In this document: piece by piece, positions 28,318 to 36,800 of the stretch
Layout of the letters: every line of letters begins with the position of its first letter
How positions within the stretch are numbered: position 1 is the first letter of the stretch
DNA from: Niastella sp966211305
Lineage (GTDB): Bacteria > Bacteroidota > Bacteroidia > Chitinophagales > Chitinophagaceae
DNA: 64,000 nt
Direction: 5' to 3'
Assembly (NCBI GenBank): GCA_966211305.1
Contig: CBIHPC010000003.1
Span: 1-64,000 of the forward strand
Notes under the pieces: model-generated
What the model was told of the DNA's origin: nothing
Database searches by the model: none
What the model saw: the letters and a program-made list of their open reading frames with translations, nothing else
Position numbers and translations under genes: made by a program

Positions 28318-28370
28318 GCCAAACGCGGAATGCTTAAGTCTGTTTTAAACGTTCCGCGTTTGGCCTTTTT
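28318..28370 (+). terminator. Intrinsic terminator between convergent transcription units
   Basis: GCCAAACGCGGAA (28318-28330) pairs perfectly over 13 bp with TTCCGCGTTTGGC (28352-28364), with a 21-nt AT-rich loop and a T5 tract at 28366-28370. It terminates the plus-strand secreted-protein genes and may also act as the end of the convergent injection-system operon. Confidence 0.85.
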
Positions 28371-28399
28371 GCCAATTGCCTTTTGCCCATCGCCTATTG
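28369..28399. repeat. Copy of a degenerate TTGCCAATTGCC-type interspersed repeat
   Basis: The stretch starts TTGCCAATTGCC and ends CGCCTATTG. A related, shorter copy is present in inverted orientation at 63753-63776. The element overlaps the last bases of the AAA+ ATPase gene, so it may set its 3' end. Confidence 0.4.
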
Positions 28400-29758
28400 A
28401 AACGGCTTCCCTTCCTTCATCATTTCTTTCTGAATGCCCTGCAGTACGTCATTGAGGTAGATGGTCAGCTTTCCATTTTCTGCATTGTTGTGCCCGTTAC
28501 GGCGTTCCAGTGCTTTCAGGCTGGCATAATGTACTACGTTGATGATACTGCCACCGGCCATTTCATATTTTTTTACCAGTTCAGGAACATCTACGCTGCC
28601 GGCGTCACTGCCCTCGGCGGCGGGTTCTTTGGCAAATAAGGCATTTTCAGGAAATGATTTTTTCCAGATCTGCATGCGTTCGCCGGCATCGGGGAACGGA
28701 AAGCGAAGCGTGGCGTTGAAACGGCGCATAAAAGCGTCGTCGATATTGCTTTTCATATTCGTGGCCAGAATGATCAGTCCATTGTAATCTTCAATACGCT
28801 GTAACAGGTACGATACTTCCTGGTTGGCGTATTTGTCGTGTGCGTCGCGAACGCTGGTGCGTTTGCCAAATAAGGCATCGGCTTCGTCAAAGAACAGGAT
28901 CCAGCCTTTGTCTTCTGCGCGGGCAAAAAGCATTTCGAGGTTCTTTTCGGTTTCGCCTATGTATTTACTTACCACCATCGACAGGTCGATCTTATACACT
29001 TCTTTGCCCATTTCATTGCCCAGGATACCCGCGGTTAGGGTTTTCCCGGTGCCGGGTGTTCCATAAAACAGGGCGCGGTAGCCTTTTTTGATCCGGTCCT
29101 TCATACCGTATTCGTTCATGAGCTGACTGTTGTATTTGAGCCAGCTCCTGATCTCCTCTATCTGTTTTTTAAGATCGTCATTGATCACGAGCGAGGCCCA
29201 TGTTCTGCTTTCTTCGATGCGTTTGGCCGGGAACGTGGTACTGAAATGGGGTGGGGAGGGTTTGCCTATTAAGAAAGTATCGATATAATCGGGCGACATA
29301 ATAATACGGCCGCTCATGGCGGGCTCGCCGGTTGGCAGCTCTTCCAGCCACAAGATCTTTTTCTTCGCAAAAAGGTGTTGCGAACCGAATAACTGTTGTA
29401 CCTGCATTCGCTGGGCAAGTTGTTCACCCGCCAGCAGAAAGAGCAGCGTTTCACCCGTTGGTAAAAAGGTGCGCGAATTCTTTCCCCTTACGCCGCCGAT
29501 CTTTGGAAAATTGCCCGAATCGTTCAGTTTGCCTTCTACAGCGCTATCGAACAAGTCGGGTTGTACATGCGGCGCCAGCGCTGCCAGCAGCAGCGTAGCT
29601 TCATGTACGTTGAGTTTGTTCCTGTGCACAAAATCGGCCAGCGGATAATGCCATTGGTCAAGGGTAGGCATTACAGGCACGGCTTCCTCACTGCCCGATG
29701 GAAAATAACTGTTGAGCCGGTACCTGATCAGTTGTTCAAGATATATGAGTTCTTTCAT
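28394..29758 (-). CDS. eCIS AAA+ ATPase (Afp15/Pvc15-like)
   Basis: A 454-residue AAA+ ATPase found at the end of contractile injection system operons, where it is needed for particle assembly or cargo loading. Residues 1-180 form a family-specific N-terminal region. The AAA module has Walker A GTPGTGKT (233-240), Walker B ILFFDEADALFG (287-298), and an arginine-finger region in AFMRRFNATLRFPFPD. It is the last gene of the minus-strand injection operon, 35 bp after the putative immunity gene. Its presence, together with the sheath, tube, gp25, VgrG and PAAR genes and the absence of TssJLM, argues for an eCIS rather than a classical type VI system. Confidence 0.92.
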   Translation of the reverse strand: MKELIYLEQLIRYRLNSYFPSGSEEAVPVMPTLDQWHYPLADFVHRNKLNVHEATLLLAALAPHVQPDLFDSAVEGKLNDSGNFPKIGGVRGKNSRTFLPTGETLLFLLAGEQLAQRMQVQQLFGSQHLFAKKKILWLEELPTGEPAMSGRIIMSPDYIDTFLIGKPSPPHFSTTFPAKRIEESRTWASLVINDDLKKQIEEIRSWLKYNSQLMNEYGMKDRIKKGYRALFYGTPGTGKTLTAGILGNEMGKEVYKIDLSMVVSKYIGETEKNLEMLFARAEDKGWILFFDEADALFGKRTSVRDAHDKYANQEVSYLLQRIEDYNGLIILATNMKSNIDDAFMRRFNATLRFPFPDAGERMQIWKKSFPENALFAKEPAAEGSDAGSVDVPELVKKYEMAGGSIINVVHYASLKALERRNGHNNAENGKLTIYLNDVLQGIQKEMMKEGKPFQ

Positions 29759-29793
29759 TACAATGCTTTTGTGTTTTGATCGATAGGTGTTTG

Positions 29794-30528
29794 TTATTGT
29801 ATAAGCCGGCCGCCCACATCGGGGTAGGCATCAAAAATGCTGATCAGCAGTTGCAGGTCTTCGCGGTTTTCAATATTCAAAACTTTTTCGGTGAGCTGAA
29901 ATAACAGTGCCGCATCAGCGGTTTGTTTTACTGAAAACACCTGTTCTTTAAGCGTATTGTAGTTTACCCGCATTTGCTCAACGGTTGCTTTGCTCCAGTA
30001 ATTGATCCACGCAATACCGGAAGGAATAAAAGGGCCGCGATATTTTGCAGGTGGCATTAACCGGGGCAGGCCCAGCTTCGTGGCTATTTCAAAACCCACC
30101 GGCTGTAGCTGCAGGGCGGCATACGCTTCTGTATTGCTGTCGTTGATAACTGCCCAGTATGGGCGCCACAGGGCGGTCAGTTCCTCCATGAAACTGAGGT
30201 AAGGAGCGGCCGGCTGCACATCATCCGCCATTTCAATAAGGATATACCATACATTTTCACCTGCGTAACCAAATGGTTTTTTAAGGGCAAAACCGGAAAG
30301 CTCAACCATCAACCGCTCGTTGCCATTGGTGATCAGAGGTATGCGTTCGTTATGGTGAATGGTATCTTTGATAAATAGCGCGGCGTCTTCCAATTGTACG
30401 AGTTCCCCTTCTATATCAATTGTTTTATCAAAAGCATCGCCAGGGAACTGGCGGGTCAGCAGATCAAGTACCGGCTGAACCGGCACAGGTGTATTGAAAG
30501 GACAAAATAATTTTACCAGTTTGCTCAT
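29794..30528 (-). CDS. Putative immunity protein, DUF5953-like
   Basis: A 244-residue soluble protein immediately downstream (8 bp) of the toxin ending in a DUF6310-like domain. Two stretches recall DUF5953 proteins, which in myxobacteria sit next to DUF6310 genes: SGIAWINYWSKATVEQM (about 187-203) and the C-terminal LQLLISIFDAYPDVGGRL (about 225-243). No signal peptide or membrane helix is present, fitting a cytosolic inhibitor. The frame also opens with TTG at 30543, overlapping the toxin gene, but ATG 30528 is preferred. The immunity role is an inference from gene order and remembered family pairing; an eCIS assembly or loading role for this toxin is the alternative. Confidence 0.68.
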   Translation of the reverse strand: MSKLVKLFCPFNTPVPVQPVLDLLTRQFPGDAFDKTIDIEGELVQLEDAALFIKDTIHHNERIPLITNGNERLMVELSGFALKKPFGYAGENVWYILIEMADDVQPAAPYLSFMEELTALWRPYWAVINDSNTEAYAALQLQPVGFEIATKLGLPRLMPPAKYRGPFIPSGIAWINYWSKATVEQMRVNYNTLKEQVFSVKQTADAALLFQLTEKVLNIENREDLQLLISIFDAYPDVGGRLIQ

Positions 30529-30536
30529 ACAACAAA

Positions 30537-33500
30537 TTAACAATTTATCAATAGTAAATTCACCCCCGGTGGTATCCTTGGTAACAGATCGAGGTACATT
30601 TGCTGGTCGGTTACAGCAAAAACATAACCATGCAAACAGGCCGTTGCCAGGGGCAATTCCCTTGCAATTTCAGCCAGCGCCCTGTTAATGGTAATCCGGC
30701 GTAACCAGGGGCCATAATTACTGTAATTATTTGTTTTCACTTCCCACAAACGATCGGCCAGGTCTATCGCATCATAGCTTTTTCTGCCCATGGCGGGGTG
30801 TACCACTTCAATATCGTTACCCGGGTATACGTTAGGCGGAACCGTATCGGCACAGAAATTATGCCTGGCATTTCCTCCCCTGTGGTACCCGAGGGGATAT
30901 ACAAGACAGGGTTTGGGTTTGGGCCTGGGTTTCGGCTGAGGTCCGGGTCCTGGCCCTGGGCCTGGGCCAGGACCGGGTACAGGTATCGGCGCGGGTTTTA
31001 ATATTGCCTGCACCAGTTTGTACAGCAAATAGAGCAGGATCGCTATCAGGATCAGGATGATGATGATAATTATGATAGCGATAATGATGATGATGGCAAT
31101 CAACACTTCTTCTGCAATAACGATGACAACTCCGCCAATGATGATGACCACAGATCCTTCAACGAATATAACGACGGCGCCGCCAATTACGACAACCGTT
31201 ACAATGATTACTTCCACGATCACCGGCGGCGCCAGGAAAGCAGGCGCCAATAAAGCCGGCGGTGCAAACAACGCACGCGAACTGCCGTTCAAACTGTTTA
31301 CATCAAATGCGCCACCCGTTACAAAATTACTGATGGCATCCCTTATAAAGGATTGTATGCGGTTCCATATGCTCTGCGCCGCCAGTTGCAGGGCCCGTAC
31401 AGGATTACTGATAAGATTGGTTATCGCTTCATACAACCGCGTAAACGCATCGATCACAGATTGTATTATGCGGTCTGCAGCGCGGGCTACAATATCTATA
31501 ATACGTCCCAACTGATCGATCATGCGTAAAATGAACTGCGCTATTCTTACCGCTATGCGGGCAATAGCTACCTGAATTTGCAGTTTAACCTGTTGTATGG
31601 CCGATAACAGTTGCTGCACCAGGATCGAAAATACAGATGCCGTTTTTTGTTCGAAGTCGTCGATGATAAACGCATTGGCGGTGGCAAACTGGTACGCAAC
31701 AGCGTTTATTTGTTGAATTTGTTGTTGAATGGTAAGGGGAACGCCGTTTTGATGCTGACCCGCGGTTTGTGCAGCCGGTCCGGGCGATACCACATCTACA
31801 ATGCTTTGCAGCGCCTGCCGGTAATTTTTGCGGATCATGCGGATGATCTGCCTGCGCGTGAGCTCGATCTTTTGCAGGATCATTCTTTCTACCCGCTGCA
31901 AAACCGGAAATACCGTATTGTTCAGGATGCTCATCAGGGTGCTTATGACGGCAGCGCCTATACGTTCGAGATAACCAAACACCATACCGATAAGCTGGTT
32001 AACCGCTGCCAGCGCTATATCGAGCAACCGGTTTACGAACTGGTTCAGCTTTTCAACGATAAGGGCAATGGCATTCATCGCTTTTTGCAGCATCGATGTA
32101 ATGAATGACACTACGGTGTCGAGCGCCGTAGTGATAAAACCGGTGATGCGGTTAATGACGCCGACAATGCTGTTGCGTATTGTTTCAACACCGGGCAGGT
32201 CGGGCAAACTGATCGATTGCACCAATGCGGTTATGCGGCCCGCAATACCGCCAATAGCCCCGATGATGTTTTGTTGGGTGCTGGTTACGAACGATGAAAT
32301 ATTGTTTACGAATTGCAGACTGGTGGTTAGGCCCTGCGTCAATGCGCCGGTGACCATGGCGCTGATATGCGCTTTAACGGCTTCGGCATTCATTAACAGG
32401 AACTGCCGGCTGTTGATGAGCGATAGTTGCACCTGCAGCACACGGTCGAGCACAAAACCGGTAATATTTTCCCGCACGGTGCCAAAATACGTGCTGTACT
32501 CAACCGATCTGCGGAAGGCAATGCGGTTGACCGCCATTTCCGACATCCATGCATCCTGGCGCATAAAGTTTGCCTGCGATTGCGCCTCCTGTTTTAAGGG
32601 TGATTCTTCCGCCTGTGCCAGTCGGTTCATTAACAGCCCTTCTTCTGTTTCGATGCCGGTTGACTGTTCTTCCCTGGTTTCCGGTTCACTGCCGGGCATT
32701 TGTTCACCAACTGCTGTTGCTGTTTCCAGGCCGGCGTTTGTTGCTTCCGGTACAGGTGCGCCCTGTTGAACCGGCGCCGGTTCAGCGGCCACTGCTGCAG
32801 ATGCCGCTTGCGTATGTGATGGTTCACCAGCCACAGCAGGTGGTTCAGCCTGTTGTGCCGGTGACGGTGCTTCCGCCACGGCAGGCATGTTGCCGCTTTG
32901 CTGGGGCATAGCCTGGTAATTGGCTGCCGGCACCTCCGGTGGAGCGGTAACCGCTTCGGGAGTGGCGGCGGGTGCAGGTACAATAGTAGCTACCGTGGAT
33001 GGTGCCGGTTGTGCAGGAGCAACGGCTGTTTCCGGCGGTAATGAATTATTTGTACCGGTTTCACTGGTGGCGGGTTGCCGTTGGGGTACTGCTCCCTGTT
33101 GTATGGTATGCGTTAACTCATGCGCAAGCAGGTGCTGCCCGGCCACACTGTTTGTATCGTATCGGCCTTCGTTGAAATAAATATGGTTGCCATGGGTGAA
33201 AGCCTGTGCATGCAGGCCCTGGTTCATTTGAGCGGCGTTGCTGTTGGTATGTATGCGCACTCCGCTGAGATCGGCGCCCATAGCGGTTTCCATGGTAGTG
33301 CGCACGGGGTCGGGGAGTGCAGCGCCCTGGCCCTGCGTGGCCGATAAACGTTCTTCGAGGCCCGGCATTACTGAATCGTCATCTCCTTTTTTCTGTACTT
33401 CTTTTTTTTTGTGGCAGCCGCATAGTTGCACAACACCGCCATCTTTTTCCTCACTGAATTCGCCCGGCGGCGGGGGAGCCGTGTTCTTTAACGGCGGTTC

Positions 33501-33842
33501 ATTGTTTGTTTCCCCTTCTTCTTTTTGCTGCAGTTTTTCCTCTTTTTCGCATTCGGCGCATTTTGTTTGAACAAAGGGCGTTACCGGAGTGGATGCCGTA
33601 ACCGGTTTTGTTTGTTCGCGCGGACTATGCAGCCGCTGTACTACTTTATCGGCAACATGATCTGCCTCCTGTTCATATTTGTCATTGGGCCTTCCTGCAT
33701 TTAGTTTTGCCTGAACAGGCGGATCGCTTTTTTTGAAAAAAGAAGTTCCATTATTGAAAGCCGCTTCACCGCCTTTCCTGTTGAAGAAAGGTTTGCTGCC
33801 GGGGGCTGTGGTTGTGGTGTTGGTTGGTGAATGCGCTTTCAA
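30537..33842 (-). CDS. eCIS cargo toxin: DUF4157 + hydrophobic segment + DUF6310-like nuclease domain
   Basis: A 1101-residue multi-domain protein with no signal peptide. Residues 1-70 carry a cargo-type leader (PFFNRKGG, then PNDKYEQEADHVADKVVQR). A CAECEKEE motif follows (95-102), then a DUF4157 domain (about 155-250) with the zinc-site-like HELTH at 241-245. Residues 255-400 are Pro/Ala/Glu-rich. Residues 420-840 are predicted amphipathic helices. Residues about 864-944 are almost entirely Ile/Val/Leu, enough for two or three membrane helices. A Pro-Gly repeat linker (about 945-975) leads to the C-terminal domain, with CADTVPPN, then YDAID and LWEVKTNNY. The D...ExK pattern fits a PD-(D/E)xK nuclease and the text matches DUF6310 as I recall it. 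DUF4157 is a known marker of eCIS cargo. Substrate and activity are inferred. Confidence 0.82.
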   Translation of the reverse strand: MKAHSPTNTTTTAPGSKPFFNRKGGEAAFNNGTSFFKKSDPPVQAKLNAGRPNDKYEQEADHVADKVVQRLHSPREQTKPVTASTPVTPFVQTKCAECEKEEKLQQKEEGETNNEPPLKNTAPPPPGEFSEEKDGGVVQLCGCHKKKEVQKKGDDDSVMPGLEERLSATQGQGAALPDPVRTTMETAMGADLSGVRIHTNSNAAQMNQGLHAQAFTHGNHIYFNEGRYDTNSVAGQHLLAHELTHTIQQGAVPQRQPATSETGTNNSLPPETAVAPAQPAPSTVATIVPAPAATPEAVTAPPEVPAANYQAMPQQSGNMPAVAEAPSPAQQAEPPAVAGEPSHTQAASAAVAAEPAPVQQGAPVPEATNAGLETATAVGEQMPGSEPETREEQSTGIETEEGLLMNRLAQAEESPLKQEAQSQANFMRQDAWMSEMAVNRIAFRRSVEYSTYFGTVRENITGFVLDRVLQVQLSLINSRQFLLMNAEAVKAHISAMVTGALTQGLTTSLQFVNNISSFVTSTQQNIIGAIGGIAGRITALVQSISLPDLPGVETIRNSIVGVINRITGFITTALDTVVSFITSMLQKAMNAIALIVEKLNQFVNRLLDIALAAVNQLIGMVFGYLERIGAAVISTLMSILNNTVFPVLQRVERMILQKIELTRRQIIRMIRKNYRQALQSIVDVVSPGPAAQTAGQHQNGVPLTIQQQIQQINAVAYQFATANAFIIDDFEQKTASVFSILVQQLLSAIQQVKLQIQVAIARIAVRIAQFILRMIDQLGRIIDIVARAADRIIQSVIDAFTRLYEAITNLISNPVRALQLAAQSIWNRIQSFIRDAISNFVTGGAFDVNSLNGSSRALFAPPALLAPAFLAPPVIVEVIIVTVVVIGGAVVIFVEGSVVIIIGGVVIVIAEEVLIAIIIIIAIIIIIIILILIAILLYLLYKLVQAILKPAPIPVPGPGPGPGPGPGPQPKPRPKPKPCLVYPLGYHRGGNARHNFCADTVPPNVYPGNDIEVVHPAMGRKSYDAIDLADRLWEVKTNNYSNYGPWLRRITINRALAEIARELPLATACLHGYVFAVTDQQMYLDLLPRIPPGVNLLLINC

Positions 33843-33856
33843 ATCCGGTTGCTTTA

Positions 33857-36800
33857 TCAGGGTTTATCAGGATCGCCAATGGAGTTAATGATGAACATTT
33901 TTCCATACAGTTCCCGCGGGGTGCTGTGTTTCACTTCGCCGCTCTCTATATACTGTACCGGTTGATCATAGATCTCGTTTGCATATTCGCGGTTCATGGT
34001 GTCGTAGATCGGCCATACATTATTCAACGTATCATTGCCGCCGAGGCCCTGGTCTAATGCATGGTCTGCATCGGTGGGTCCCAGCTTCCAGCTATAATTA
34101 TAGTTTTCAAACAGGTTCCTTACTTTTTTTGAAACCTTGTATTTTTTCGGTGATTTCCTGCGTTTCAGTCGCTTTTTATTATCCCTTATTTGTTTTGCCT
34201 GGTACATGGGGTCTACCCCAATGTAAATGAACCTGACTTCATGACCGTTACGTGTTTCGGATTTTGCATCCCCGGGGAATGAGTTCTTTTGAGTGGGTGG
34301 CAGTTCGAGTTTTGTTTTCCCATCCCAACTGGCAGTGACTTCCGGCGGCGGCGGTATCTTTCCCCACCTCGGCGAATAGGGTGTTAACGTAATGGGCGAA
34401 TGATAACCGCGTTTTGCCCACCTGATGGGGATCGGGTATTCATAACTGCCATCGCCCAGTGCTGCATTGGGTGTTGCGCTTCCCGGCGCAGGTGTTGATG
34501 CCGCCGTGGCGCCCAGGTCTTTTATGCCGTACCGTTTGCCAAAATCAGCGATCTGCCTGCTTAACGGATGAAATCCGGGAACTTCATAGTTGTTGGGATC
34601 GAGGCCTTTTTCCTGGGTGCGGAAGATGAGGCGGCTGGCGCTTTTCTGTAATTCGTCGAGGTCGTCGATCTTCCGTTGCAGTTCTTTTTTCCTGTCTTCG
34701 TCCTTTTCAGTTTTTAGCAGCATAACCGTGCGGTCCCGTTCTGCCCTTATTTTTTCCGACAATTCCTTTGGCGTGCTTGCCATTTTAAGGGTAACTGGTT
34801 CGCCGGGTTCGCCTACGGTTAATTCAAGGTAATGCCATTGGCCCTCCATCTGGAAGTCGTCTTTAATGGCTGCAGGCGGCATTGTTTTCTCAGGAATAGG
34901 GATCGGGCTGTCGCTTCCTTCGGTTACCTCTTTGCTTTCTTCATTGGTGAATTTGCTTTTGTTCGCATTCGTTTCTTTTGGCGTTTTGTTTTGCAGCACG
35001 CCTTTTACAAAATTCTTGTTGTTGAATGATGAGCGTCTGAACCTGACTATTTCCCTTAGCTTTTCTTTGGTGAGTTTGTCGCCGAGATCATAGTCAAAGT
35101 CTACCGTCAGGCCGGCGTTTGCAACAGGCCATTGTTTGTTGATCTCCGGGTCGGCTACAGTGCCTCCCGCTACGGAAAAATCTATCAATCCTTTTAATGC
35201 CAGCGTTAATTCGCCAGCCAGTTGCAGTGCGCCTTTGATATAGGTTCTTGGCACTTTTTCATCTTTGGTGGTGCCTGGTTTTGTTTTTTGTCTTACCCCA
35301 AAAGTGGCCGCAAGGTCGAGATAGGTTTTGAGGGAGGCTTCACCATCCACATCCACCACGACTGAAGACAGGTTAAAGCCCAGATACGGGATCTTTGTTC
35401 CCACCCGCACGGCTGCTTTCGCCCAGATATTTACTTTTCCATTCAATTCAGCAGAGAGATTTAGCCGTGCCGATACGGATAATTCTTTGTTGATAGCCGG
35501 GTTGGTTGAATAAATGCCGGCAATAGTAATGTCGTGTAATGTCAATGGGCCCAGCATGTATTTGTAATATAAACCGCCGTGGCCTTTGAAATACAAACCG
35601 GCAGGCACACCCGGTACATAGATCATATATGGACCAAATGATTTTTCCAGCGCGGGATGTACCGGCTCCCAGTCGGTACCCGTTGGATGCATCAGCGTAT
35701 ACATTTTCTCAACAGTAATGCTGCCGCTTACGGTAATATGCCCGTCGGGATCTATTACAACCGCTGCTTTACCGCTTACAAGGTCTGAGCCGTCCTCATT
35801 TTTTACGATTGATAATTCAATAAGTCCCCAACCCGCCACCACCAGCTCATTTCCTGTTGCTGAAAGGGTAGATAATGATACCTTACCGTCGTCTTCCATG
35901 GCAGGTAACTGCTGTTTTACTTCTTCCCAGGCTTTTTCTTTAGTAGTTACTATCAGCGTGGCTTTTGCGCTTTTAACCCGGCCCTTATTATCTGTTGGTA
36001 TATATTCTGCTTCGCCGCGAATGTCGAGTATGCCGGCTGCATAGGAAGCGTGCAGCGAAGCGGTAATGTTATTGATATTCCAGGTCTTGTTCAGTTGAAT
36101 GTCGGGGATGATCCCGTGCAGTTTTGCGCGGCGATCGCGTTCAAGCGGCATTTCTTTTTCTTCCAGTCCTTTCACATGGAGCCGCAGGTAACCATCCCAG
36201 GCGAAAATATCGTCGATGATGGCAATGCTGCCGATCAGCATCTGTCCGTCGCTGATCTTATAATACCCGGCCAGGTTGAACTGCAGCATACCGCCGGTAA
36301 TGGCATTCTGGTATATAACTTTTGTAAACAGTTCAAGCGGGTAGTCTTCCCCAAATACCAGTTTTATCAGTGATGCTTCATCAAGCAACTGTTGCATGGC
36401 TGTTTTACTGGTGGCAGTTACCGTCCAGCCGCGGGGCAGCACCGCAATGCCGCCGTAAATGGAACTGTCTGTACCATCAATGCCCACCGCGAGATACGTG
36501 TTTTCTTTTTTGCCTTCCATGTTGAATGCAGGGTGCGTCATCTCCATGAACTGCGCCGGCATTTCGTAGTGGCCGGTAGCAAGGTGGTACCGGATACGAA
36601 CACCTTTTTTCGAAGCGAGGTTACCGTATTTGATATTCAATAGAACACCGTTCTTTAATTGATCGTTGAATGAGATGCCGAACGTGGTTGCCGTGGCTTT
36701 GTTCTCTTCATACCATTGTACAAGCGTAGCAAAGGCTTTGATGTGATTGGCAATGTATGCGGGCGGATCGAATATTGGCATGCCCTTCAGGTTGATAGGA

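Noticed and set aside
31057..31515. Long plus-strand open frame with Met/Thr/Ile-rich translation inside the second toxin gene
   Set aside because: It is the antisense of the Ile/Val-rich block; low-complexity composition and no start signal indicate a shadow frame.
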